Assembly: GCA_015680685.1 (NCBI GenBank)
Contig: MNCI01026595.1
Span: 1-62,000 of the forward strand
Source of the DNA: Gnetum montanum
Lineage: Eukaryota; Streptophyta; Gnetopsida; Gnetales; Gnetaceae
Reading direction: 5' to 3'
Length of the DNA stretch: 62,000 nt
Shown: piece after piece, positions 1-11,640 of the stretch
Position numbering within the stretch: position 1 is the first letter of the stretch
Layout of the letters: the number at the start of each line of letters is the position of its first letter
Position numbers and translations under genes: made by a program
Notes under the pieces: generated by a model
What the model was told of the DNA's origin: nothing
Databases searched by the model: none
The model's input: the letters and a program-made list of their open reading frames with translations, nothing else

Positions 1-479
1 ATCCTACAAATCTACTACCAATCTTCCCTAAAGAAAATTCCATAAAAAAGCTGAAAATAGAGCAAGATTCAATGGATTTGTAACATAAAATAGTAGAATT
101 GCATAAAATCTAAAACATTAAAATGAGCCATCACCAAATGAGAAAAAACTTAAAAAAATAAAGCCATTTTGGTTAATCAATGATGACAAAACTTGTAAAC
201 CCTTGATTATGACAAACAATTCAAACAATTCCAAGAAATGAATGTAAAGTACACTATGATTTTTACCAATTGCTAAGCCACAATGATAAAGAGGAAAAAT
301 AAAGATAACTTAAAGATTAGAGGCAAAAGCTAAATCAAATCTTAATTTAAAATGCTGTTGTACACAATTCACCAATAGTATCTTCTAGATGATCCCCCCT
401 ACCTTTTACAAAAAAGGCCATCCCTTTATATAGCTAAAACATGAAGGAATCAATGATAACTACAAAGAGGTTACAAAAT
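1..479. other. AT-rich sequence, nothing recognised
   Basis: No coding frame, LTR end or repeat could be recognised. It lies downstream of the minus-strand decayed ORF at about 480-2566 and may be its 3' untranslated part. Confidence 0.4.
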
Positions 480-2566
480 AGTTATTAGGATGAATTTTTG
501 GCCACCCCTTTCTCAATAGCATTTTTAATGAAATTCAAATGTGCCAGTTGCTTCTAAATCTTTGTGACTATCAAAGTCTCTACTGGAAATTCCTTGACAT
601 GTTCATCTTCCCATTGGACCAAGTTTTTGAAGTAACTTTGCTTGTATACTATTGATAATGTCTCTACCACTTCTTTCGTTTTAGTGGTAGTTAAAGACTT
701 TGCTATTTTCTCATCTAATTGCTTGCCATCATTTAATTGGGGTGTCGATGGCTTTAGTTATATTTTTCTCACACTCCTGCATATTTTCTAAGGTTATAAC
801 ATGATCTACTCTTGGTTTTCAAATCCATTCAATTTGATGCATGCCATTATTCATTACATCATCTAGAAATTCAATCTTCAATTTAGACAACTGCTCTCTT
901 TTTGCATTGGCCTAGTCTATCAAGTTAATGATATCTACAAAAGCTTACTTAAAAACTTCTTTTTTTCCTTTCAGCTTATTAATACCAGCCAAGATTGCCT
1001 TTACTTATTTTTTCATGGTTGTTAATTCATATACAAAAAATTTAAAACTGGCCTCTTGTTTCAAATTTTCTGCAAAAATTTTATGATCTTTTGTGGCCAA
1101 TTCTCTATGTAACTCTACATTTTCCATGTATAGTGCTTCTATATTAGCCTCTTTGATCTAAGCTATATTTATTTAATCTTCATACTTATTTTTCAGTACC
1201 TCAAATTCTAGTTACATAGAATGATGCAGACTCTTCAACTTTTCAATCTCTTGTTGCTAGTCTTTGATAGTTTCCTCAACAATTTTTGAGCAATCAACAA
1301 TAACTACCAATAAATTTCTACCAATTTATGTTATGACATGAACATCCTTGTTTTGTCTATTTTTTTATCTATATTTTTGGACTAAAAAATAACTTATTCT
1401 TCAACATTTGACCTCTCTGAATGCTATTACTCAACAATTACTCTTCCTTCAGTAGTTTTGACTTTCATAGATTTTGACCCTTCTTTGATAATATATCTTG
1501 AAGGAAAATCTAAAAGATTTAGGGCCTTTAATGATGAAGAGCTAGTACTAGTTGTCATGATTTCTGAAGATGACATTATCTTTTTCTAACTGTAGTGTCT
1601 TTTTGCTAGAAAGAATTTCTAGTTGCCTCCTTCTTTGCTCTTTTAACTTCTGTATACTAGGTGAAGGCATCTAAATCTAAGGTTTCATTTGGCTTGTAAA
1701 TTTGCCATGAGAAGCAATTTTCCTCATGATATTCAATTGAGCTTGATTAAACCATTTAGCTAATATATGATTATCCTCTTCAAACCATTTGCTAACCAAT
1801 AATTCCTGTCCTTTTTACTATTCTTCTGGTAGAATGATGGAGAAAGTTCTCTTAAGCTCATCCTCTACCTACTACTTGGCCATATTCACTAGTTCATCAT
1901 TCATTAAAGAATACATGACATTATTCTCTTGGTGCTCATGAGCCTTTCTAAAATCATTGTTAAGATTATAGAACCTATGTTTTGTTTTTGGAAGTATTGC
2001 CTTCTTAAATTTGGCCCCTATGTTCATTATATGAGGGGTGTTCTCAAAAAATCAAAAACCTATTTTTGTAGAGGAAACACCTAACCTACCATATAATCAT
2101 GCCATAGTAGGCTATTTTATAGTTTCCTTCCTACTTCCAAAGTTGCCAAATAAGGAGTCACAAATTGTGGTAGCTTCCTTGGCCTTCCTTCAAATCCACC
2201 TATAATAATCTTTGTATAATGGGCATGAAGGAATACTTCTCTTTTACAATTAGTCCTAATTTCATATGTTACGACTTATTCCATCCTTTGCATAGCTTTG
2301 TCATTAAGAAATTGGTACATGATCATATAAACAATATTCATAAGAAATTCCAGGGTTTGGACATCAAAATAATCTTTATGGTATATAAGAGGGTAAAAGT
2401 CATAGCAAGGCCATCTCCTTTTTGTTTGTTTTTCTTCAACATATTTAAGTAAAATAGGCCTAAATCTCTCAAGACTTGGGACTGTAGTTAAAACATGGTC
2501 TAACAAGAATGAGCTCATATTAAATTGAGTATTATTGGCCATGGTGTTTGCTAAACTATTATGCAA
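480..2566 (-). pseudogene. Decayed captured-type ORF with coiled coil
   Basis: On the minus strand a start at 2566 (MHNSLANT...) opens a 96-residue stretch, then decayed coding sequence with many stops. Recognisable parts are a basic and aromatic N-terminal region, a serine-rich stretch (ALNLLDFPSRY follows a run of serines near 1530-1570) and Lys/Glu/Leu-rich sequence with coiled-coil character down to about 480. No retroviral motif is present. The layout (globular N-terminus, long coiled coil, many C-to-T type stops) resembles the genes in elements A and D, but I could not align it to them. It is the sequence into which element D inserted (D's LTR begins at 2621). Function unknown. Confidence 0.4.
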
Positions 2567-2620
2567 TTGGAGTATTCATAAAGTAGATGGAATGGAAAGC
2601 CTTTTTATTTTCAACAATGG

Positions 2621-3478
2621 TGATGAGTGGTAGAGGTATCCCAACACTCTACCATACAAGTTACAAGTGTTTACGCGTGACTAGATCATAATTAGTGGAT
2701 GGACAATGTAATTATGCTAGTAATTGATGTTTAAGTTCATGATCATTGTCTTCCCACCTTGAGCTAGTGAAGCTCAAGTGTATGGTTTAACTTTTAGTGA
2801 GGTACATGATAGATGATGTTGTAGGGCTCTTAATACTCATAGTCATAAACATGAGTAAAAGGTAAAATTCCAAGTTTAGTTAACTATGAGAACAAAAATC
2901 TATCTTAGCCTAGAGTGATGGATATTCGGTCCTAGTCTATCATACATGCCTTGGACTCATGTAGTTATCACTAGGATTACCAAGTGGGATTACTATTGAG
3001 TGAATTAAGTAATGCCACTACTCAGTTACTAGATAACTACACTTAACACTTGAAACCAATCATACCCATTCTGCTTACTAATAACATGTAAAGAAAAATA
3101 TTTGAAATGTATATGAGTAACTATGAAAGCAAGAAAATTATTCTAAGCATAAAGAAAACTAAGGAATGTTGCAATGATGAGAAGCATCTTTGATCTTTAT
3201 TGCCACACATAAACTATGTCCAAGTACAATTTACTCGAATAAAGATTCCAGTCAATTGCTTGCCACCACACTACAGGCATTCACTTTATTACGAAAACTA
3301 TGAAAATAAATTGCAAGAATCTGACTAAGGGCTAGAATCAAAAGATTGTTGTTTATGCACCTAAGTGTTGGTATTTATAGGGTTACATAGATCTTCAGAC
3401 ATCACCTCAACGATGATGTAGGATGAGCTATAATATCATTAATAATATATTGCATTGGTGAAAAAATTGGTTTTATCA
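2621..3478 (-). repeat. 3' LTR of element D
   Basis: On the minus strand it reads TGATAAAACC...CCACTCATCA, 858 bp. It aligns with the LTR at 30112-30985 over its whole length, and its last 300 bases align with the LTRs of A, B and B'. No primer-binding site lies outside its CA end (left side), and a purine tract lies on the right, so this is the 3' copy. A TATA-like sequence (CTATAAATACC, minus) is near 3370-3381. Confidence 0.8.
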
Positions 3479-4213
3479 TACCTCCATGACTAATTGAAAA
3501 CTCATCCTTGAGTTAAAACAAATGAGGATAGAGTCCCTTACAAAATTGGAAGGTAGATTTGACTTAACATGATATGCCTATTTACATGACTCTCAATGCT
3601 GCATTAGTATTTCTAGAAAATAACATAGTTGACAATTGATAAGATAATCAAAATGAAAAAAAAATTAAAGTAGATTAATGTAGTTCTATGTTTTGGGTTG
3701 TAGAGGCTCTTCCATTGGCTTCTTCCTTTCGTCATCAGGCTTTTGGAATTGATAATGGTTCAGGAGTGCTTCAAGTTTCTCTTCCTCTGTCCTTGGATAA
3801 TGTACCATCCATGTTGATTAGGCAATGTTTGATGGAGTTGGTTCAGGAGTGCCACAAACTATCGTCGTTCTTCCTTAAAAGCTTTGGCTACCTTTTTGAG
3901 TTTTTGGTGCTTAGATATTCTGTGTGACAAGTTCGTTGTTATGTCTTTCTATCCTTTTTAGCTAGCCTTCACAACTTTGAGCTCTGAGTTTGTGACATGT
4001 AATTTTTGGAAAGAATCTTTCCTATCAACAAAATATTTCTTATAGAGGGTGTACATTGCTACTACGCATTGCTCAAGATTGTTCCAAGGCTGGCTTGCTG
4101 CTAACAGATTGAAGATTTGCTAACTCCATGTATTTTGTAAAATTCTTTATTTGCAGGTCTTTTTTTTTTATTTCAACCTGGTGGACATGGGCTAAACTAT
4201 CCAACATGGGCTG
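3479..4213 (-). pseudogene. C-terminal part of the element D coiled-coil gene
   Basis: Reading minus from 4213 gives sequence colinear with residues about 730-920 of the element A gene. Shared landmarks are KYMEL(A/V)NL, a Lys/Glu-rich coiled coil, PTPSN near the end and a C-terminal HPMEEP / KPMEEP motif. It carries many stops and a few frame changes. It continues directly from the part right of element A at 9132. Role unknown. Confidence 0.7.
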
Positions 4214-5073
4214 TAATGAATTGTGATTCATTATACTCTAATATCGGACTCGCGATATCATGTACGCGATATCGTGGCCTGGCTAGCGATACTGAATGCA
4301 CAATATCATGACTCCTGTGTGGGCCTATAAATACACATGTAGGTGCAAGGAGTTGGAAGTCAGTTTTTAGGGTCAGTTAGTCGTGCATTTTAGAAGTTAG
4401 CTTTCATTTTTAGTTCTGCTCAACACTTTTCTCCCAGTGCATGGCCACAGTGTGATGATTATAATTGTATGGCATCTTCATTCAAGTGTGACGTACTTGG
4501 ACACGTACATGACCGGAAATAAAGATCGAGATTACTTCATCATTACAACATTCACTTAGTTTAATCATTTAATTGTTATTTATTGCTTTCGTAGTTAATC
4601 TCTCTCTCTACCTTCCTCTCCTACCCCTGTTAGTAAATGTGGAATGAGTACGACTTAATCACGAGCATTTAAGTGCGACTACTTGGTATCTCAGTAGCGT
4701 ACCTAGGACATGCGCTTGGTAATCCCAATAGTAGTCGTACATAAGGTCCAAGATGTGTATGGATGATTAAGGGATGGATGCTCATTGCACTTAGGCTAGC
4801 TTAGACTCTCTTCACCCTTTCTCTTTTAGCTTAACAAGTTATTTTCCATTGCTTCTAGGAGTAGCACTAGGTTAGAAACCACATCATACACCTCACTTTG
4901 GACTAAACCATACATGACAAAGCAAATACTAGTCCAGGTGGGAAGATAGCGAACTATGATCAACGAGTAACTATCTAGATACCACAACTAGCCTATCTAT
5001 GGAGTTCAATCGGATTGTGTGTGAAATGCTTGTATTTGTATGGTTGAGTGTAGGGGTACCTCGCCACTCATAA
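4214..5073 (+). repeat. 5' LTR of element A
   Basis: It begins TAATGAATTGTG (TG mutated to TA; the 3' copy has TGATGAATTGTG) and ends CCACTCATAA where the 3' copy has CCACTCATCA. U3 holds several copies of the palindrome CGATATCG and relatives just upstream of a TATA box TATAAATA (4326-4333). A CT-rich tract follows near 4598-4620. Confidence 0.88.
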
Positions 5074-5310
5074 TTGGTGCCACGATATCGTGTACGCGAT
5101 ATCTTATCTCCTCACCTACACTAGGAAATTAAATTTTAAAACCACATAATAAAATTAGGGGCCCAATATTAAAACTTTTAGGGGACATTTCCACAAGATT
5201 TTCCAACTCTGGATCACACAAAATAGGAAACAAATTCATTAAGGAAGAAGTAAGGTATAATTTAAATTTTGTACACAACCTTATTAATGGTTGACCTTGG
5301 GTGATTATAG
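5074..5310 (+). promoter_or_regulatory. Degenerate primer-binding site and leader of element A
   Basis: TTGGTGCC (5074-5081) starts exactly at the LTR end and matches the first 8 bases of the B' and B binding sites. The following bases do not match; they read ACGATATCGTGTACGCG, which resembles the U3 palindrome region of these LTRs instead. The remaining leader is AT-rich and shows no other signal. Confidence 0.55.
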
Positions 5311-8076
5311 ATGGCCCCTAAACATGGATAATAAGAAGGACCCTCTCAAGGTGTGTCCAAGTGACCCAGGAGAGGCAGAGGACAAGCATCTCTTGAACAA
5401 CGTGCAGAGTAGGAGGCGTAATCATTTAGCATCCATCAAGAGATTCTTGCTACTGTGTATTGGAGACAGGCGGAAGGAGGAGCTACTGAAGTGCTTGGAT
5501 GGGGACAACACCTCACGTTGTCCTTGGAGTGTGTTTAGGCTATACAAGAAAAGTCCACTTCGGCAGCTATGATCATGGAATTAAACTTCAGACCTTTCAC
5601 AGAATTCACTCTTGAGGTCGTTAGGGAGCAACTTAAAAGGTCCCCATTATGGCCCATCCTCTCTAAAAGTGCTGCTTGGTACTTAGGAGAAACGTATCAA
5701 TTTTGGCATAATAAAGAAGAAGGCACCACAGTTGACATTTGTGGTGTGTCTATATATTTTTCTGCCAAGGCCATCTTGGAAGTGTTGAGCCTTTCAAATA
5801 GAAGGTAAAAAGTTGCTCACCTGTCCACTTGCTCCGATGTTGATGCGTAAAGAGTTTGGTTGGATAGGGCATACAATAAAGAGGACAAGACATATGGAGA
5901 GTTGACATTGGAAGAAAGGATATACTTCAAGATTGGTACTTATCACATCTTTTCCACAAGAGGGTTAAACAGAATTTCAACATATGTGGCAAGAGGAAGT
6001 GTGATATTGATGGGAAAGGTTAATGCTAACCTTCCTCATCTGTATCTCATGGAGATCTTGAGGCAATTTGAAGAATGCAAGATAGGGAAGTTCATGTTGC
6101 CCTTCCCTTGTCTCATTAGGAAGCTATGCAAATGTTCTAGTATTTTGGGGTACACCAATGACATTCCCAGAAGAGCCCAAAATGCTTTGTTTGCTGAACT
6201 ACTAAAGCCACCAACCTAAAGAAAGAGTGTTGGTGAGACACTAGAACTAGAGCAAGAATGGATAGTGGGGCCCACTAAAACTCAAACAATAGGGCCTAGC
6301 CAACAACAAGTAGGACCCAACATGAGCCAACGAGACTAACCGCCACCACCGCCATAGGATTATAGATTGTCAATGAGCCATCTTAGGGCCATCGTTGAGA
6401 TAGTTAGTTGGGGAAGTCGTGATGATGCTAATCTCTTCCATGTCATTGATGACACCGTACGATCCACAGTTTCTATTGATCATGCACGAGACAAGGTGTT
6501 CATACAAACAGGAGGAGGGGAGACCCATTAGTCACAACAGATTTTAGGGAATGATGTGTCTTTCTAGGTGAAATTGGAAATAGGTGAAGGGGCCACAGTG
6601 GTGGTCATGCACTAGCAAGATGCAGCAGGACCTGTAGAAGTGGGCACAGATCACATCAAAGAATCTTTCAACATCCTTGTTGTGCCACTGGCAGATTTCA
6701 CAAGAGCACATGATGCTCAAACTCTAGTTGGTCTCTCAATGACTCTTGTGGAGCATGAGGATGTCCTTGATTGATTGCTGCAGAAAAGACAAGTAACGAT
6801 GTCATTTTTTGACATCCTACAAGATGTGACGGCAGTGCAATCAAACCTCATCTCCACCAAAGGAAAGTTGGTCATGGAAGAGATTAGGGTCGAGCACATA
6901 GAAGCGGAGTTGGTAAGACTCTAAGAAAGGCTCGTTACCCTGCAAGCTGCACAGCGGGACCCATCTCAATTTATTCCTGCAGACTAGTTGGACACTTTTA
7001 TAATTGAGTAGCTCAATAAGCTACTAGTAGACAATCAAAGAGTGGTGGAGGAGAAGGAGAAGGCCAACTGGGATGCTTCCAAGGCACAAGTGTAAACCTA
7101 CGTGCATGCCAAGGCACTCAGAGCCTTACAGGAAGAGAATAAATAGCTTGCTGTTGACAATATTTAGTTGACCACTGTGGAGAAACAGAAAAATGTTCTC
7201 AAGGAAAACTTTTAGCAATTACGAGAGTAGTTGGTTAGGGTTAACCAAGACATGAACTGTTTGGCCAAAGAGAATTGAATCCTCTCAATGGAGGAGGTAT
7301 GTGCAATCCGATAGAAGACAACCATTGAAATAAGTGCATGGAAAAATGAGACCAAGTAGCATGAAAATTTAAAGGAGCATTTTAGAGACTAGGTGGGGAT
7401 GTACAAGCAAATCATAGAAAAGGAGATTCATATGGCCAAGGACCACATCAACACTTTCAGTGCTCAACACACTGATTGGTGGGCCATATTAGACACATAT
7501 GCATTTGTCCACCAAGCATAGCTTAAAAGTTGAGACTTGTAGATTCAAGATCTCACAGAATACATGGAATTGGTAAACCTACGGTATGCCAATCTAGCTA
7601 TGTTGACAGTAGAATGCCCGAGAATAGAGCTCGAGAAGTAGGTAGTAGTCACCTATGCCAAATATGAAGCAGAATTTGCGGAGCACAAGAAAATGTTGCA
7701 GAAGCTGGAAGTCGTAAATTTTGAACTAGAAGTCCTTAAGACCAACTACCAAGGGTAGAAAGATGTCGCAGTAGACTTGGCTCGATGGCTTATAGATTTC
7801 CAAGAGTACAGGGACACAGCCAGAGCCTACGAGGAGGAACGATGGTTGTTTGTGACCTGGTATGTTAAAGCAAATAAGATGTTCTTGCAACTATCGTGTC
7901 CATGGAAGGTGCCGACTCCATCAAACGTTGAAGCATCAACATGGACAACATAGGATTCCTAAATTGAACAAGAAAAGCTCTAGGCACTATTGTAGAGCCA
8001 TCAAATTCCAAAACCTAGAGCACAAGATAAGGGGAAGCATCCCATGGAGGAACCACCACCACCAGGAACCACATGA
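5311..8076 (+). pseudogene. Captured coiled-coil gene in element A, one open frame with about 36 stops
   Basis: From the ATG at 5311 (MAPKHG) to a final TGA at 8074-8076 the gene stays in one reading frame for 922 codons. It is interrupted by roughly 36 in-frame TAA, TAG or TGA codons and shows no frameshift. The copy in D keeps Gln or Arg at several of these positions (for example EAQSF, LDRLL, AIQQKST), so the stops arose by C-to-T change. The N-terminal third (about codons 85-300) has MELNFRPF, a W-Y-L-G motif, an ILEVLSL helix, then YLMEILRQF and LPFPCLIRKLC. This order resembles the putative plant transposon protein domain (PF20167 type) found in gag-less plant elements; that is inference. 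The rest is Gln/Glu/Lys-rich coiled coil ending in a proline-rich PMEEPPPPG tail. Function unknown. Confidence 0.8.
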
Positions 8077-8271
8077 GTTATTACAGAATTTTGTAATTTT
8101 GAAATTTTGTAATTTTTATGTCCATGTTCCAATTTTGTTGTATTCAATTCTCTAGTAGCATGAATAAATTACTAGTCAGTTAATAATCCCATACCTATTC
8201 ACTATGTAATTAATGGGGCTTATTCTCATTTTTTTGACTCAAGGACGAGTTTTCATTTAGTTGTGGGGGTA

Positions 8272-9131
8272 TGATGAATTGTGATTCATTAGGCTTCGAT
8301 ATTAGACCCGCGATATCACGTACATGATATCATGGCCTGGCTAGCGATATCAGATGTGCGATATCGTGACTCCTATGTGGGCTTATAAATACACATGTAG
8401 GCAAAAGGAGTTGGGAGTTAGTTTTTAGGGTCAATTAGTAGTTCATTTTAGAAGTTAGCTTTCATTTTTAGTTCTTCTCAACCCTTTTCCCCTAGTGCAT
8501 GCCCACAGTGTGATGATTGTAATTGTATGGAATCTTCATTCAAGTGTGACGTACTTGGACACACACATGATTGGAAATAAATATTGAGATTACTTCATCA
8601 TTGCAACATTCACTTAGTTTAATCATTTGATTGTTATTTATTACTTTTGTAGTTAATCTCTCTCTCTACCTTCCTCTCCTACCCCTGTTAGTAAACATGG
8701 AATGAGTATGACTTAATCATGAGAATTTAAGTGTGACTACTTGGTATCTCAATAGCATACTTAGGACATGCACTTGGTAATCCCAATAATAGTCGTACAT
8801 GAGGTCCAAGATGTGTACGGATGATTAAGGGATGAATGTTGATCACACTTAGGCTAGCTTAGACTCTCTTAACCTTTTCTCTCTTAGCTTAACATGTTAT
8901 TTTCCATTGCCTCCAGGAGTAGTAGTAGGTTAGAAACCACATCATACACCTCACTTTGGACTAAACCATACGTGACAAAGCAAATACTAGTCTAGGTGGG
9001 AAGATAGTGAACTACGATCAATGAGTAACTATCTAGATACCACAACTAGCCTATCTACGAAGTTCGACTGGATTATGCGTGAAACGCTTGTATTCGTATG
9101 GTTGGGTGTAGGGGTACCTCACCACTCATCA
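8272..9131 (+). repeat. 3' LTR of element A
   Basis: TGATGAATTGTG...CCACTCATCA, 860 bp. TATA box TATAAATA is at 8384-8391, directly after several GATATC palindromes (8300-8366). It pairs with 4214-5073. Confidence 0.9.
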
Positions 9132-11640
9132 AGCTGCCAATCTAGAGTCTAAGTAGTGATGAAATTGATCTTGGATTTTGCCATATGGATTTCTTTTTCA
9201 TTTATTTACTTGCACATGACCACTTGGTCCTTGAAATACTCTTTGAGCTTCTCATGTCTCTTTGCCTCATTTTGCCACATGCTTATCTCAATGGTTGACT
9301 TTTGTTGGATTGCACAGACTTCTTCCATTAACAGGGTTCTATTTTCTTAGGTCAATTTTCTCATGTTTTGGTTGCCTCTAAGGATTTGTTCTTGTACTTG
9401 ATGAATACTTTCTTCAAGAACATTTTTCTACTTTTCTACATATGTCAACCTTGTGCTTTCAGTAGTGAGCTTTGGTTCTCCTCTTCCAATGCTGTGAGAG
9501 ATTTGGTGTCTATGTATGCTTGTACTTTAGCAACTGAGGCATTTTACACCACATTCTCTCTTTCTATTTATACATGTATGTTGTGGGTAATCAACTACTT
9601 CACTTGATCAGTTTTAAATTTTTCTAGCTAGTTTGGGATAACAAATCATGCAAGATCTCTTACTTATGATCTTAGAGCTACTAATTTTTCTTGTAATATT
9701 TGCACTTCATTCTCATCATGTTCTACCCTCATTTTAGCCATCACCAATGTTCCTTTTGTGGCAATCCATTCAGGCTACACTACAATGATATCACTAGGGA
9801 TATCAAATAAATTTTGCATGACTTGGCCAGTCTATAGCAATCTATCCAACATATCTTCATGTTCAGCAAGAATCATTGAGGTACTAGCTAGCATTTGAGC
9901 ATCCTTAGATCTAGAGATATCAACTAGTGGTACAACAAGAACATTGAAGGAATATTTGATATGATTAATGATTACTTCAGCTACTCCTACTACATCTTGG
10001 TGTTGCATAACCATAGTTGTGGTGCCTTCACCAATTTCTAGCATGACCTGGAATGATGCAACATTCCTTGAAATTTGTTATGCCTTATCTTCCTCTCCTC
10101 CTACTTGTAATGATACTTGCTCACTTGTAGGGTTTATTGAAATTATGGACCTTAAAGAGCCTTTTCTAACTTTGTAATGATTGGAGTCCTCCTTTGCTTC
10201 CTAGTTGATTGTATCTATGATTTGACACAGATGGTTCATTAATGATTAGTAGTCTTATGGAGGTGGTGGAGCTTGTTGTTCTGGTATGTCTCTAGTAGGT
10301 GTTTGACTAATGGGTCCTACTTGTTGTTGTTTCTTGGTAGCTGGAATGTTATTTGCAAGGGTTGAACCTAAAGCTTACTCAATGTTCACTAGCTTCTCCA
10401 ATTGATGTTTCTTCGATGACATTGGTTTTGACATTTTTGCATAATATGCATTCTAGGCTTTCCTTGGGACATTTTCAGTGTACCTCAAAATCCTTGCTTG
10501 TTTGCATAGCTTCCTTATCAAGCAAGGAAATGGAAATGTTGGTTTTCATGCCTTCTTCTCCTTGAATCATCTTTGAATCTCTAGGAAGATTAGATGTGCA
10601 ACGTTGGTATTGAATTTACTTATTAGTATCACACTTTCTCTAGTTGGATATCTAGAGATTCTATTGAGCCTATTGGTAGGGAACATGTGGTAAGTCCCAA
10701 TCATAAAATAAATCTTTTTTTAGTAGTCATTTCATTGTAATCTTTTTCTTTGCCATAGGACCTTTGTAGCCATAATTTCCTGGCATCTATATTTGACCTT
10801 GTAGAGATTTGTGCCACATTGGCTCCTTTATTTGGAATGTTCAAGGCCTTAGCGATTACCTCAATGGATTATGGAATAGAGACTCATTCTATCTTCACAA
10901 TTACATCATCTTATTTATTTTTTCAAAATTGATAAACCTTTCCTAGGTACCATTCTACATTATTAGACAATGTTGGTCATAGTGGAGATGTCTAGAGTTA
11001 AGTTTGAATAGCTTATAGAGAAAACTCCATGAATAGGCCAAAGTTTAATTCCATGATGACCATGGATATGATGGACCTTTCTTGAATGGCCTTTAGACAA
11101 TTTGCAGATAGCATGAGATGTTGTTCCTATTTAGGTACTGGTAGTGCCTTCGCCTTTACTTTATGTAGATTGTTTGATGGTAAGAGTTTGTTGATGAATG
11201 CTAAATGATTGAGCCTCCTACTAAGCATGTTTATCTTGTGGCATTTATTCTTTTTCTTGGCCTCTTCCACAACCTCTTGGTCTTTTGCTACCTAGCTATG
11301 AAGGTCCTTCAATTACTGGTCTCTTTAAGGCCATCTCCAATCATCAAGAGTTTAGGATTACCAAAGTGTTCAAATTGGTTCTTTATAGTTCATGATCCTT
11401 CTCATACTCTTGATTTGATCAAGTTCTTATCTTATTATGATTGTAGAGTTAGAAAAAATTTGAAAAAGAAACCCCTAAATGTTATGCTTCTAATTAATAT
11501 GACCTTCCATAGTTATCATTTCCTCATTTTTAATACCCTTAGATGGTTGATATGGTTATTTAGAAGAATTAATTAAGTTCTTTGGCTCAAATTTGGTTAG
11601 TTAGTTATAATATTCTTATTATTCTCTTATACTTACCCTT
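9132..11640 (-). pseudogene. N-terminal and middle part of the element D coiled-coil gene
   Basis: On the minus strand this is colinear with the element A gene from its start to about codon 730. The clearest block is 10044-9832 (MLEIGEGTTT...HEDMLDRLL), matching A near 6570-6780. Others are MELNFG near 11010 and MEEVCAI, IEIS and KEIHMAK near 9320-9150. It has several frameshifts as well as stops. Where A has a stop, D often has CAA, CAG or CGA, which makes D the better witness of the ancestral frame. Left of 9132 it is interrupted by A and resumes at 4213. Confidence 0.75.

Larger units (their letters stand above)
4214..9131 (+). mobile_element. Element A: complete non-autonomous LTR retrotransposon carrying a captured gene
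   Basis: Two LTRs of identical length (4214-5073 and 8272-9131, 860 bp each) flank a 3.2 kb interior that holds one decayed gene and no gag, protease, RT or integrase. Left flank ggctg (4209-4213) and right flank agctg (9132-9136) are a 5 bp target duplication with one mismatch. The polypurine tract TTGTGGGGGTA ends at 8271. LTR ends (TGATGAA...CTCATCA) match the Athila elements B and B', which suggests mobilisation in trans by an Athila-type element (inference). The LTR copies differ mainly by transitions, so the insertion is old. Confidence 0.88.
2621..11640 (-). mobile_element. Element D: non-autonomous Athila-type LTR element, split by element A
   Basis: D lies on the minus strand. Its 3' LTR is 2621-3478, its internal part is 3479-4213 and 9132 to about 11640, and element A (4214-9131) interrupts it. 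The two internal parts encode one protein in the same order as the gene of A, so removing A makes D continuous. The purine-rich tract next to the 3' LTR (minus strand, ending near 3479: TCATGGAGGTA) matches the one of A (TTGTGGGGGTA). D's 5' LTR should lie beyond 11.6 kb but was not found, so the right end is approximate and probably truncated. The 5 bases left of the LTR are aatgg; the matching right flank could not be located. Confidence 0.7.

Noticed and set aside
5324-5572. An open 83-codon frame (MDNKKDPLKV...) at the start of element A.
   Set aside because: It is out of frame with the rest of the gene; the frame from 5311 aligns with D and continues for 922 codons. It is a shadow frame.
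5311-8076. TAA and TAG at many Gln positions look like a ciliate-type genetic code.
   Set aside because: TGA also stands at Arg positions, the D copy has CAA/CAG/CGA at equivalent sites, and the sequence lies between LTRs of a plant retrotransposon. C-to-T decay explains it.
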